Below, piece after piece: positions 40,437 through 52,007 of a stretch of 64,000 nt of DNA. Source of the DNA: Coturnix japonica (taxonomy: Eukaryota > Chordata > Aves > Galliformes > Phasianidae). The position numbers and the translations under genes were made by a program. The stretch spans positions 116,247,276 through 116,311,275 of the forward strand of contig NC_029516.1 in the NCBI RefSeq assembly GCF_001577835.2, in the 5' to 3' direction. The first letter of the stretch is position 1, and every line of letters starts with the position of its first letter. The notes beneath the pieces are model-generated. The model saw only the letters and a program-made list of their open reading frames with translations, was not told the origin of the DNA and did no database searches.

Positions 40437-40555
40437 ATGAAAGAAGGAAAGAAGGAAAGAAAATAAAGGAGAGAAAAAAAGGAAGGAAGAAAGAAAGAAA
40501 GGGAGAACGGAAGAAAGAAAAAGAAAGGAAGAAAGAAAGAAAGGAAAAAAGGAAG
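40437..40555 (+). repeat. (GGAA/GAAA)n purine-rich low-complexity tract
   Basis: About 120 bp of almost pure purine on the + strand (gaaggaaagaaagaaagg-like), an imperfect tetranucleotide array. The open frame antisense to it (40367-40621) is only repeat translation. Confidence 0.95.
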
Positions 40556-42235
40556 ATCTGTAAAAGTTGTCATTTCATTTACAGCTAGAATACAAACAGC
40601 AGTGGCGTGGAGTTGGCACATGATATGACCTAAAAATAGGAGCCGAGTATGAACACATGTTCAGCCTAAAAAGTAGTCAGTCTTGTGATTAGTGTGACCA
40701 TTTCAAAATGTTTCCTGTTGCGATTGAATAATCTTTAAAAAGAAAGGATGGCTTTTATCTGAAGAATTTCTAGGTGTCTTCTCTTTCTCTTAATCTTGGC
40801 AAAAAAATAGTAAATAAATAAATAAAAGTTTTCTTCTATGTTAAATCATCAGACAAAACTAGATTACAAACCATGCTTTTTGCATAGTACGGTTTATAGC
40901 ACTATATAACAGAATGCTCTAAAGCCTATCAGTCTGTATGCAAATGACTTTAGTGTGTACCTTATAGAATGCCTTAGAGGTAGGTAACATCTAAAGAGAT
41001 GTTGTGGGAGTGGTGAGTAGTTTTGAATTGAGGAAACTGCTTTTTAAATTCAGTTTTTGTGTTTGCTTCTTTTTGATATTTTTTTAAAAAGAGATTCAGA
41101 GAATTGAAAGAGGAACCTGCACTGAGCAACACGTCTTAACTTGTAACAAATTTTCCCCACATCATGTGATGAAAAATATCACTGCTCTCTTATCGTCGCT
41201 ATCTGCAATGTTTAAGCGCTATGGCTTTTCTCACCTCCACGTCTGATTCTAGAAGGGGCTGCATGAATTTACTTTCCACTTTGTAGGCTCTTTTAGGAGT
41301 ACATCATTCACAAACTGTATTAAAGAAGGAAATCAATTTGTTTGAAAGCTTAGAACTCTGCTTTGCATTTCTTCCTCTCTGTGTATTTATGACTGTGAGG
41401 CATAGCAAGAGACTGAAACATACACAGGAAAACAATAAGGAGACTAAAACATCTCTCCTGAAATCTATATTGCCTTTATATTTTTGAGATGAGAACTTTA
41501 CTCAGATACTTAAAAGGGATCTGGATCTGTTTCCTTTAGTCCATGAATGACTTTCAGAACAGTGGCTTTTTCCATCATTTGGCTGGCAAACGGCAGTAAA
41601 AGCCCTGCGGGTGGTGATGCTTAATGACTACCACAGGCATCAATGACTCCACCTCACGCACCCCACCAGGTCTCTCCACCATGTGCCTGGTGCCATGTGA
41701 ATAAACCCTGTCCTGTTCCTGAGTAATTTCAGTGGGGCTTGGCTGCTTTGTGGGAAAACATAGTGATGGTCCTGCTTCTCTGAACATGGGTCCCAAAACA
41801 GAGATGGGAACAAAGTTGAAAGAAAAATTAAACAACCTCCACTTTTTTTCAGGAGAAACAGAAAAGTTGTTGGTGCTGGTATTCTCGAGGGCAGGCTATA
41901 TTGTAAGAGCATAGCCCTGCCTTTGCTTCCACAAAGCAGAATGAATCCTCAGTGTTTCTGAAGACAAGACTGCTGAGAGGGTTGGGAGAAGGTATCAGCC
42001 TCTATCGAAGCCCCAACAAGGGATGTCCCAGGAGCAGTTCTCCTTCGAGACCTATGGCTCTACAGCAGAGGCACAACAGAAAAAGGGAACTAAAACCTTT
42101 TGATAGGGAAGCCCTCACGAGAGCTTAGGTTTCAAGCTTAAAGTTTTCTTCTAACAAGTCTCATTTCTCATCAGTTATTTTCATGTATTTGGCCCAAGGA
42201 CAGCAAGCTGTACTTTTGTGCTGTAGCAATGCTGA
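40556..42235. other. Unique noncoding DNA
   Basis: No gene, repeat or motif that I can support, apart from a short (aaat)n near 40812-40827. Confidence 0.5.
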
Positions 42236-42538
42236 TAAATCAGTCAGCCTCTTCTCCCAGCAAAGAGTGACAGGAAAAGAAGGAATGGCCTCAAGTTGAG
42301 CCAAGGGAGATTCAGGTTGAATATTAGGAAAAATTTCTTCTCTGAAAGAGTGGGGAGGCTCAGGAAAGTGCCGCTCATGGAGATAGTTGATTCACCATCC
42401 CTGGAGACCTTCAAGAAGCATTGAAATGTTGTACTAAGGGACATGGTTTAGTGGAGAAATATTGGTGGTAGGTGGATGGTTGGACTGGATGATCTTGGGT
42501 GATCTTTTCCAACGTTGGTCATCTTATGATTCTATGGT
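42236..42538 (+). repeat. CR1 LINE 3'-end fragment
   Basis: Plus-strand tail from 'aggaatggcctcaagttgagcc' through 'tggatggttggactggatgatcttgggtgatcttttccaac' to 'gattctatgg'. About 300 bp, 5'-truncated. Confidence 0.92.
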
Positions 42539-44189
42539 GAATATCTTAGGTTTATTCTTACTGTTATATGTGATCTACTTGAAACATTACAGAAGCTGTT
42601 TGTCCAGTTCCTTCCTGGATGTTATTAATATCTTTTCCTGTCCTTTAAGAATATAGAGGATTTAATAACATTCCCACCTCCAATGTGTGTGTCATCCTGA
42701 ACCATATATTTTCTGTGCCAAATGTCTTTCTTTAGCCTTCAGTTTAAAAACTGTAACCTTAACTTTTAACAATGGAAACCTTAATTGTTTTGGGTTAGCT
42801 TGAAATGTTTTTCCTGTATAGGGTCCAACTGTGCCAAACTTTTACTTTATTCTTAGTATATTTTAATCATTTTCCTATGCACTGATTTCCAGTCATACAT
42901 TGGCTCTCCACAGATTCAGTAATATTCTAAAGAATATCACATGGATGTCTGTAGGGGTACTTATAACTCACATTTTGCTTCCCAAGAGCTATTTCCTACT
43001 GCTCTATTGCTATTATTCACTAACTGGATCATAATCATGCTAGCTTTCAAAACACTTCAGAGTTTGTTTTTAGATATCCCATGAATTTCAGTATCTTAAT
43101 CTTCCACACGCAGTTTTCATACAAACTAAATATCTATAAAGTACATGATCATCAGCCCATGATATGATCTGCAGGAGATTTTTCTCCAGTTTGTATCAGT
43201 AGGTTTCAGCATGGCAGGAGTTTAATTTCCCCTTCATTTTCATCTCTTCAGATGAAGAGCGTTAGTTATGCCATTTTCAAATTGCTCTTTGTTCTCTATA
43301 TTTGTCCTTGTCACTGCATTTCTCAAGGTATACTTTTTTCACCCTCATAGGCTTAAGTCTCATCTTACACAGAAATACACTTTAAGACTGGCTGATCCCT
43401 GGACCCCAGTTTTTTATCTAGTGTGTTTTAGTCCTAGTGAAACTCAAGCTTTGAATTTTATCTGACAAAGTTTTTCTTTGGGACTTGGAGTTCCTATGCT
43501 GCAGGATTGCTTTCCTTTCATGTAATATCTGAAATTAGCCCTATCAAGTCAGCTAAATATCACGATCATAAAAATGACTGTCAAGACTCTATTTTTTAGT
43601 ACACACATCAGTAAATAACAGTCTCTAAAACAAGAAATAATCTTTTTTTTTTCTTTTTCCCTTAATTTTACTAAACTCTCTTAATGCCTCATACTGAAAT
43701 GATCCAGGTATCTCAGGGCATTTCACTAGTGGTAATGGGGAGCTCAAGTTCAAGTAAAGCCAGCAAGTTGTTGCTATGTGTTGCCTATAGATGAGAACAC
43801 ACACTAGACACCCCTTCCCCACCCCCAAATTTTCATTAAATTATATACCAGCTCACTTCTTGACTAAAATTAGGCTACTTTATACTTTTAATGAAGGAAG
43901 CATATGTTAGACAGGCGTGTGATCAACTTTTTACCTTATTTAAGTGACCTAAGTGCAGTGAAGATTTGCAAGAGAGATAGAAATCTAACTAGCACCCTTG
44001 CAGCTTAGTTCAACCGATAAGATTTCAGCTTTGACCCACTGCGTCTCCTGCATTCGATGGCTTTCAGAAGAATGAAATGGTAGCAGATGTGGTTTCAGAG
44101 TGCTATTCTTGTTGCAACTCTGTGTATTAGTGTGGCAGCACAAGTAGTTACTGTGAAACCGAATAAGCACGGGAGCTTTTGTTAGCAAT

Positions 44190-44272
44190 CACAGAATGTA
44201 GAATTGTAGAATTGCAGAATCATAGAATGGCTTGGGTTGGAAGAGACCTTAAGGATCATCTAGTTCCAGCCT
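44190..44272 (-). repeat. Short CR1 LINE 3' tip
   Basis: Three to four degenerate 'agaattgtagaattgcagaatcatagaa' repeats followed by 'tggcttgggttggaagagaccttaagg'. A minus-strand CR1 cut off after about 80 bp. Confidence 0.85.
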
Positions 44273-44744
44273 GTTGAACTGGAGATTATGAGATAGGAAA
44301 AAAAACCAACACAAAACCAAAAGCATTTCTTGTGTATCACCAGTCATACTTCTGACTGGTATCAAATTGAGAAGTCAGGAAAAAAATGGTAAACGAGGAG
44401 GGGGAAAAAAAGGGCAAAAAAAGATCTCTTATTTTGCATCTCTTCTATTCTGTGTATGCATGCTGCTTTTAAAACCAGGTCATGCATGCTAAATGCTCAT
44501 GTAGTTATTCCTGAGATTTCACTAACAAGTTTGTTTCCAGTTTCTGCACAAAATGTCTTACATGTGTGCTAGGGTTACTCTATATTCTGTTCTAAACAGT
44601 ATGCCCCAAAAATCATGTCAAATTATCCTTTCAGCTACACCTGTATAATATAGGTGGACTGAGCTGTTTATGGACTGTAGTGTATATTAAATCAATCAAC
44701 AACTAAAGATTCTCATATCCTTAATGCAACTGGAAGAGAAAGCT

Positions 44745-44807
44745 GTTTTTTTTCTTTTTCTTTTTTCTTTTTTTTTTTCTTTCTTTCTTTTTTTTTTTTT
44801 TTTTTTA
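44745..44807 (+). repeat. T-rich/CT low-complexity tract
   Basis: About 60 bp of T runs with scattered C. Confidence 0.9.
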
Positions 44808-44968
44808 CCATGTGCTTTCTTTTTAATCTCTAAAGATAATCTTCAAAAACACATACAGCTCTACCTCAGTTCCTTTGGACTGAGCAGGAGAGGAAACATT
44901 CAAAAAGAATTTCACAGAAGAAAGAAATGAACAGATAGAAAAGATACAGTTGAAGCAGAATATATATA

Positions 44969-45110
44969 CTTTGGCTGCTCTGAAAGTAATGCCTCCGATT
45001 TCATGACATTGACCCATAATGTTAGAGGCAGATATCAGTGGTATGGCAGTAGAGGTTGAGGCTTCCCACCAATATTCTATTACATTTTGTTGCTGTGTGA
45101 CAGATGGGAG
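44969..45110 (-). mobile_element. Truncated mariner element (Galluhop/Mariner1_GG type)
   Basis: One terminal repeat, ggctgctctgaaagtaatgc from 44973, followed by the reverse complement of the mariner 3' part ('gtggtatggcagtagaggttgaggcttcccaccaatattc...gttgctgtgtgacagatgg'). The other end is missing, and a minus-strand CR1 begins about 25 bp further on. Opposite in orientation to the copy at 20207. Confidence 0.8.
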
Positions 45111-45137
45111 ATATCAAAGTGACTAACTATATATAGG

Positions 45138-45310
45138 ATCATATCATAGAATGACCTGCATTGAAAGGGGCCACAATGATCATCTGCTTTTAACCCCCTG
45201 CTATGTGCAGGGTCACCAACCACCAGACCAGGCTGCCCAGAGCCACATCCAGCCTGTCCTTGAAGGCCTCCAGGGGTGGGACATCCACAACCTCCTTGGG
45301 CAACCTGTGT
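45138..45310 (-). repeat. CR1 LINE 3'-end fragment
   Basis: 'atcatagaatgacctgcattgaaaggggccacaatgatcatc' then the 'caccaaccaccagaccaggctgcccagagcc' and 'ggacatccacaacctccttgggcaacctg' blocks. It has the same 3' subfamily wording as the copy at 370-500. Confidence 0.9.
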
Positions 45311-47066
45311 GAAACCAGCCTCTGTGTGAAAAATAAATAGGAATCGTTGCTTTTACAGCAACCTACACATATTTGGTGTAAAATGTCATCATGCCCACAC
45401 ATTCACTATAAGCCTCTGAACTTTCCTGAAGATGAATGGATTCTCTATTGGAAATCTGGCGTATTGTCTATCACAAATGGCTTCTGCCATCAAAGTATTG
45501 ATAGTTTTCCTGACAGTTGAACTGAGAAGGGAAATGGTCTCAACTATTCCTTTGACTTTCACAATGGCTGTGTGAGGTATTTACTCATAGTAGGAGGTAA
45601 CTGCAGACCAAAAGCTGTTCATCAGTCCTGGACACAGACAATATGCAAAGATGCAAAGTAATACAGAAAACCAATTCATATATTATTAAATTTAGATTTC
45701 TTCAGGTTGACGTTTAGAAAAATATCAGTGTTTTGCTGTGAGTCAATACTGTTTAATAATTGTTTAGGGCAAGCTACCTGCAGTATGGCCCTCTGGCACA
45801 GGATCATTCCATGTGGCTCAGGACATCTGTTGAGGCAGATTATTTAGCAAACTGGTTGTCCATTGCCATACACTCTGTGTAGCCACCTAACAAAAACTGT
45901 GGCTGCATGAAGTCAATGTTCCCTGCCAGGAATCAGCAGCTTGTCAGTAACTGCTTGCGTGCATGCTCTTGCTCCATGCTTAAGTGCAAGACAGCATTAT
46001 TTCAACAAGAAACGAGTTACCTTGTGCTGTTGAGAAATAAGAGCATGCACTTGGACAGTGACCTTTGCTAATAATTCTTAAAATATCAGGCTTAAAAAAA
46101 AAAAAGGCTTACAAAGTCTGTGCGTGTAGGAAAGATTTATATATATATGATATATTCTGGCAATTATTGCAATAACCAGAATAATTTAAATCTTCTTCAG
46201 GATCCTTACTTACTCTGATTGAAATTTAGAGCAGCCTAGAAAACTGACCAAGGCAGTTATACAGATTGACCTAAGACTGCTCATAGCATTGTTGAAAGCT
46301 GCTTAGAAACTGCAATCCACTTTGTTTTATGAAGTAACCAGATCCTTGGCAGCACATATAGTCATAGACTCAGGCTTCATATGCTGAGTGTCACAGAACA
46401 GGTCTGTCCTACAACCTAATGTTTATGGAAATACCAATATTTCCATAAACCTGACTACTCCAGAAATGTACTCTTAAAAGATGGCATTGACTAGGTTCAC
46501 TCTGGACAGGGTTATTAACATGGAAAATGCAGGCTGTATATTTGCAAACTGTTATCAAACATAGAATGAACGTTGTTAACTGCAGTGTTTGCAATCAGCA
46601 CAGAATCGCTTTACACTCAGCACAACTTTTTTCTTTAACCATGGGAGCTGCCTGTTTGCATCCCCTCAGGCTGGAGTACTCCCCAATAGGAAGAAGTGTT
46701 AAGATTACTTTTCTCCAGTCTTGAATAAAGCTGCTTTCATCTAGACTGATACAAGCTCAACAGGCATGTATTCCTCCACTACACTAAGGCTGGTAATGTC
46801 TCCATATATTTTTTTTTCACTTTAAAAATAGAGGTTTTCTCACCTTTTGGTGTGAAACACTTGTGGAGAGAAGACACTTGTGTTTTGCCTTGGCCTAACT
46901 ATTTGAGGTCAGACCCATAACCACCACAAGATTTACTTTGACTAGGTGTACCTAAAAAAAGACGGAAACATGTCTCTGCAAGAGCTTCTGGTCAGTATGG
47001 CATTTCTAAAGTCACTCTTTTGGTATAAAAATATTTCACATTCCTCTGCACTCAGGCAAGGCTGTG
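45311..47066. other. Unique noncoding DNA
   Basis: Between two CR1 copies. No supportable feature, only short chance frames. Confidence 0.5.
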
Positions 47067-47536
47067 ACTCAAGTTCTGCGTTGAGTTTTAGGCCCCTCAC
47101 TACAAGAAAGATATTGAGGCCCTGGAGCGTGTCCAGAGAAGGGTAACAAAGCTGTGAGGGGTCTGGAGCACAAGTCTTATGGGGAGTGGCTGAGGGAGCT
47201 GGGATTATTCAGTCCAGAGAAGAGGAGGCCCAGGGGAGACCTCATTGCTCTCTACAACTGCCTGAAGGGAGGTTGTGGCAACGTGGGGCTCGGCCTCTTC
47301 TCCCATGTAACTAGTAACAGGACTAGAGGGAATGGCCTCAAGCTGTGCCAGGGGAGATTCAGGTTGGATGTTCTAAGAGAGTGCTCAGACTTTGGAACAG
47401 GCTGTCCAGGGAGGTGGTTCAAGAAACGTTTAGATGTTGTACTGAGGGACATGGTTTAGCGGGATATACTGGTAGTAGGTAGATGGTTGTGCTGGACAAT
47501 CTTGGAAGTCTTTTCCAACTTTGGTGATTCTATGAT
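47067..47536 (+). repeat. CR1 LINE copy, RT C-terminus to 3' end
   Basis: Plus strand from 'gttctgcgttgagttttaggcccctcactacaagaaagatattgaggcc' to 'ttttccaactttggtgattctatgat'. A 101-codon frame (47154-47459) reads [39 protein letters not shown], the ORF2 C-terminal part. Confidence 0.93.
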
Positions 47537-49155
47537 AAGTGCACAAGCAAGCACATTTCCTGAAAATATATGTGTGGGTTTTTTTAAGAAAATAAGTTAA
47601 AGACTTTAATACTGTGTGAAATAATGCCTTTGTGATAATGTGGCTACATCCTCGGCAGCATTTGGTGATCTTTGCAAGTATGATACTCAGAACAAAACAG
47701 AAACAAGAAACCTCAGCAAGAAGAACAACAAAGAAGTTTCTTAGAAGACTTAGGTTCAGATCTTGACTGAGCGAACAAAAGCTTTGACTTGTAGAGATGT
47801 AACATTATATGTTAAAATTTCCACAAAAGTTTATTGCAAGTGTTAGAACACCCAGGGAAAACCTATAGTCTCTTTCTGCAAAGCTGGATGCTCAGGGAAC
47901 AAGAGCTGAGTTGTGTTATAAAAGGATGCTTCTTATTTTTCCACGTATTAAAACCCTTTTGTCTGTCTAAACATCAAAGTGTTTGTCACTTTTCTCACAA
48001 CTCAAGATGTTACCCTTTGGCCTTCCTTGTTCTTTCTTCTTTTCATACCCAATCTACAAAGGAAATTAACAATCTGTTTGCTACACTGGTGTAATATTCT
48101 GTTAACTCGACAGCAATTCAGACAGTCCAGCAGAGGAACAAACTATGTGATTTAATTTCTTTCTGAATATGTTTGCAACTATGTTCAGCATTCCTTGTTG
48201 GTTGATTGGTTGGTTTATTTTCCCATGCTGTCCTACGTTCCTCAGCTAGAGTAGTGTCTTTCTAAAATGGCAAAGGTCTCAAAGGATTCTGGAAACAAGG
48301 CATTTCTCAGGAGTGCTTTAACAGGTAGTGAACCAAATTAATGCATCAGAATAAGCAATAGAAGGCTTTCTGCTTAATGGCACGCGTCGTGATTTATTTT
48401 TCCAACTCAAATCACAAAGCTTTTTACGAAATGGTACATCTGTCTTCAGTCAGCTCACAGGCTTTTCAGTCTTACTTGCAGGTGCACTTGACACAACAGG
48501 AAAAGAATAGATGTGAGAAAGGAAATGCATCAGTTTTATTTAGTAGTCTCCTAAAAAGAAAGTAGACATCTCTGTTGTTACTCTTCCATGACTAAGAAAT
48601 AAGAGTGTTCTCTTCTCTTCTGCTTTTTTAGTCTTTGTTTCTCTGCATACCTTTTACCGTTTCATTTGCCATCTCTCATCCTCTGAGGGGAAAGCAATCA
48701 CCATCCCTGCCAAAAGAAGCACTAAGTATGTTTCACCCTCAGTGATGATTACAGCTCACAGGAAAATCTGGTGCTACTGAAATTACAAGTGAGCCTTTTG
48801 TGTAGTGTGTCCCAAGTGAGGAAGCGTGAAAAGGAGCAAAAAAATCCTCCCCAAATTTAGCGAGGGATTAGCACCTAGTATTGAACTGAGATACATCTGT
48901 CTACTAAATGTTCCACAAATTAGGTATTTCGTAACATTTCTCTCTCTATGCCCAAATCTCAAGGACTACTGTAAATGGCAATATGACTGTACTTTCTCAT
49001 TTGAAGAATCAAAATTGAATATTTGTCTCCCTGCATGTTTACTTGTCATAGTTCAGACACAGCTGTTGCCAAAATAAAACTTCTTTCTTACAGGATATTT
49101 ATGTAACAGAACGTATGTTTACAGTTTTGAAACCAGAGGTGAGGCTTTATGTTCT
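47537..49155. other. Unique noncoding DNA
   Basis: AT-rich, with no recognisable feature. Confidence 0.5.
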
Positions 49156-49634
49156 ATGCTTTGTGTCTCCTGGAAAAAGTCCAGCAGAGGGTCACAAAGA
49201 TGATAAAGGGCCTGGAGCATTTCCCCTGTGAGGAAAGGCTGGGTGACCTGGGTCTGTTCAGCCTTGAGAAAACAAGATTGAGAGCCAATCTTGTTAATGT
49301 TTATAAATATCTTAACTGTGGCAGTCAAAAGGACATGGCCAACGTCTTTTCAGCAGTCTGTGGGGATGGGACAAGGGGAAACAGCCATAAACTGGAGCAC
49401 AGAATGTTCTGCACTAATATGCAAAAGAATGTCATGGTGACATGACAGGAAGGAACACTGGAACGGGCTGGCCAAGGAGGTTGTGGAGTGATCTCCTTTC
49501 TCTGAGTTATCTCCTTCTCTGGAGATATTGATGAGCCTATGCCTACCTGTGCAGCCTGCTGTAGGGGGCCAGCTGGAGGGTTAGACTCAATGATATCTAG
49601 AGGTCCCATCCAACCTCTGTGATTCTGTGATTCA
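49156..49634 (+). repeat. CR1 LINE copy, RT C-terminus to 3' end, older subfamily
   Basis: Encodes [48 protein letters not shown] (49149-49445), the ORF2 C-terminus, and ends 'gaggtcccatccaacctctgtgattctgtgatt'. Tail of the 'ctagaggtccc' type like the copy at 39905. Confidence 0.92.
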
Positions 49635-50862
49635 TCAGCTGCTTTCAGAAAAATATATTTATGATTATTCCTTACATAAAACTCGGTGTAATAGATATTC
49701 AACAGCTTTGTGCCTCGTGTGAAAGTTTTAATGGAAATTTTCACCAGAACTTCAACCACATGAATACATACACTTTGTATACGAATAGCATCTGGAGGTG
49801 AGATCTCAGTCTCTGAGCGCAAAGGTCTTTCACGGGCTTAATATTAAAATTCCGTGGGTACTTAGATATAGATGAAACCTTTCTGTTTGCTTTGAGAAAT
49901 GTGGGGTTGCTAGGCATGAATGGCTGTCACTTGACAAAGATTTTTAAGGCAGTAACCAGCTCATATTTAGTGAGGTAAGTTGTGATAGAAGAGCTGAAAT
50001 GGATGGTATTACATTCTTTTTCTTTTCTTTAAGATCTGTTTGTCAGTTAAATACCTTTTCTAGTTCCCCTGAAAATTGAAAAGTTGGTTTAATTTTTGAT
50101 ATAACTCCACTGACAAGAACAGAATTTCATCTGCAATAAATTTAGTTCAGAGTATCTTTGCAGTTGTGATTATGCGTTCCATTTCATGTACATGATATAT
50201 TTGGAACACATCTCTGACTTCTTAGTGATTCCTATTTTCATGTTATTACCTGTTTGATACTGACTCTCGCTATTTCCAAATATATTTAGCTGACTTTTGA
50301 AGCACTGTGTCTTATTGATCAGATCAAGAAACTTACAGAAATAGGCCCACACTGGACTTCTTACTGCTGTGTCTGCGCTTTTAAAAATCTTTCTGGATTG
50401 CACCCTGTTTATTTTTAGAATTGAATATTTCTTTGGTAGCCTGTCATAGAAACTTCATTCTTTTTTTTGCCAGGTCTCAAGTACAATAGCTCTTGAGGAA
50501 CTTATGGCATAGTGTTCTAACACAGACATCGATTTAACTTCAGTTTGTGATTTTCTTTGTGTCACAATCACATGACAATGAGGTGTGCAAATGGTAATGT
50601 ACAGATTGTAAAGCTATCAGAAAGCCATTTATAGGGAAAAAGTAGCTGTTCAAAGCTAGGAATGAATGAGACAGATAAAACAATGCAATAAGTAGAAGGG
50701 ATGAGGCAGTTTTCAGAAGGTAATTTTAATTGATTGAGTTCGTTCAATAGTAATATCAAATGACATTGGGCTTTTTAAAATTAGTATTTAATTAGCATAT
50801 GAAGCATGTTTGCAATTTCTGCTTTGACACATTGCTTCTCTTTCTTGACATTTTCTCTCTAG
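49635..50862. other. Noncoding DNA upstream of the P2RY8 coding exon (probable intron end)
   Basis: Ends in the pyrimidine tract and AG acceptor at 50861-50862. Otherwise unique AT-rich DNA. Confidence 0.5.
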
Positions 50863-50933
50863 ATTTTGAAGCCAAGAAGTGTTCATGATATGATCAAGCT
50901 GGCTTGCAGAGAACAAGAACTCTCTTTTGAATA
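50863..50933 (+). other. P2RY8: 5' UTR part of the P2RY8 coding exon, with splice acceptor
   Basis: A pyrimidine-rich tract (about 50832-50860) ends in AG at 50861-50862, a good acceptor, so the coding exon probably starts at 50863 and is joined to noncoding exon(s) further left. That matches the mammalian gene, where 5' noncoding sequence is spliced onto a single coding exon. The 71 bases before the start codon carry two short upstream ORFs (listed separately). The upstream exon(s) cannot be placed by eye. Confidence 0.6.
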
Positions 50934-50934
50934 A
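50890..50934 (+). promoter_or_regulatory. Upstream ORF (14 codons) overlapping the P2RY8 start as TAATG
   Basis: ATG at 50890 opens 14 codons (MIKLACREQELSFE) whose TAA at 50932-50934 shares its last A with the P2RY8 ATG at 50934. Another ATG at 50885 reads Met-Ile-stop, and its TGA (50891-50893) overlaps the first uORF ATG. If the exon starts at 50863, any ribosome scanning the mRNA meets both before the receptor start. Stop-start overlaps of this form can allow reinitiation or dampen translation (inference). Confidence 0.5.
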
Positions 50935-52007
50935 TGGTTAAAAACGGATCACACCTGGACGCTGAGACGCTTGCAATGCTTCAAAACAAAGCTATCTCCA
51001 TCACTCTCCCAGTGGTGTATACAGTGGTGGCTATTATCAGTATCCCTGGCAACTTTTTCTCCCTTTGGGTGCTCTGCTGGCACATCAAACCCAAAACACC
51101 TTCTGTTATCTTCATGATCAACCTGAGCATCACGGATCTCATGCTGGCCTGCTGCTTTCCCTTCCAGATTTCTTATCACATTCAGGGCAATCACTGGACC
51201 TTCGGCGAGACTCTTTGCAGCCTTGTGACTGTGATGTTCTACTCCAACATGTATTCTTCCATACTGACTATGACCTGTATCAGCATAGAGAGGTACATGG
51301 GCGTGGTACATCCCATGAAGTTGATTAAGTGGAGGAGAAAAAGATATGCCCTGGGTGCCTGCGTGATAATGTGGATTTTCTTGCTACTAGCTTTCTACCC
51401 ACTGGAAAACACAGATCTGACCTATGAAGTGAAAGAACTGGGGATTATAACCTGTTTTGATGTCCTCAAATGGGAAATGCTGCCGAACTTTGCAGCCTGG
51501 GTAGCCTTTCTTCTCACCCTATTTGTCGTGCTCTTCCTGATTCCTTTCATTGTAACAGTTGGATGCTACATGGGCACCATTCGGAAGCTTATTCAGACAT
51601 CAAGCAGATATGGTAACAGGCAGAAGACTAGGTCCATATACCTGGCAGTGATAGTTCTTTTGGTATTCATCACTTGCTTTGCTCCCAATAATTTTATCCT
51701 ACTTGCCCATATGATTGTCCGTCTGTTTTACGAAAGGAGTTTGTACCCTGCCTACAAGCTCACCTTATGCTTAAGTTGCCTCAACAACTGCATAGATCCC
51801 TTTATTTATTATTTTGCATCTAAAGAATTTTACCAGAAATTCATGCAAGTTTTTCGCCCTAAGGTACCACTCACTGACAGCCTGGAAACCAGAAGGGAAA
51901 GCTTATTTTCTGGCAGGACCATGTCAGTCAGGTCGATGTCTAGTGGACCTATGGATGGCCTAGAGGGAGTGAAGATCTGTTTGCAAAGGCAAGAAAGTGT
52001 GTTCTAG
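50934..52007 (+). CDS. P2RY8: P2Y purinoceptor 8 (class A GPCR), complete intronless coding sequence
   Basis: Plasma-membrane receptor of 357 residues. Seen: seven hydrophobic segments; N40 in 'SIPGN' (TM1); D68 in 'LSITD' (TM2); C95 and C174 able to form the TM3-ECL2 disulphide; E119-R120-Y121 as the DRY variant; P204 in TM5; 'CFAPNN' at 248-253 (TM6); D288-P289-F-I-Y292 as the NPxxY variant. A sequon N4-G5-S6 lies in the short N-terminus. The tail carries 'TRRESLFS' and ends 'LQRQESVF'. Known: human P2RY8 (359 aa by memory) has the same TM6, TM7 and tail motifs, couples to G13, and restrains germinal-centre B cells in response to S-geranylgeranyl-glutathione. The start is chosen for its strong context (A at -3, G at +4) and for length agreement. 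Loop and tail positions look normal and nothing is broken. The ligand in birds is inferred, not seen. ASMTL follows about 7.6 kb downstream on the same strand, as in mammals. Confidence 0.97.
   Translation: MVKNGSHLDAETLAMLQNKAISITLPVVYTVVAIISIPGNFFSLWVLCWHIKPKTPSVIFMINLSITDLMLACCFPFQISYHIQGNHWTFGETLCSLVTVMFYSNMYSSILTMTCISIERYMGVVHPMKLIKWRRKRYALGACVIMWIFLLLAFYPLENTDLTYEVKELGIITCFDVLKWEMLPNFAAWVAFLLTLFVVLFLIPFIVTVGCYMGTIRKLIQTSSRYGNRQKTRSIYLAVIVLLVFITCFAPNNFILLAHMIVRLFYERSLYPAYKLTLCLSCLNNCIDPFIYYFASKEFYQKFMQVFRPKVPLTDSLETRRESLFSGRTMSVRSMSSGPMDGLEGVKICLQRQESVF

Noticed and set aside
46335-46365. Possible small-RNA gene near 'gatccttggcagcacatatag'
   Set aside because: Only a short likeness to snRNA-type sequence; no promoter elements or full-length match.
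49325-49822. 165-codon open frame on the minus strand
   Set aside because: Antisense of the CR1 copy at 49156-49634, not a gene.
50949-51311. 120-codon frame antisense to P2RY8
   Set aside because: Shadow of the receptor coding sequence with no independent support.
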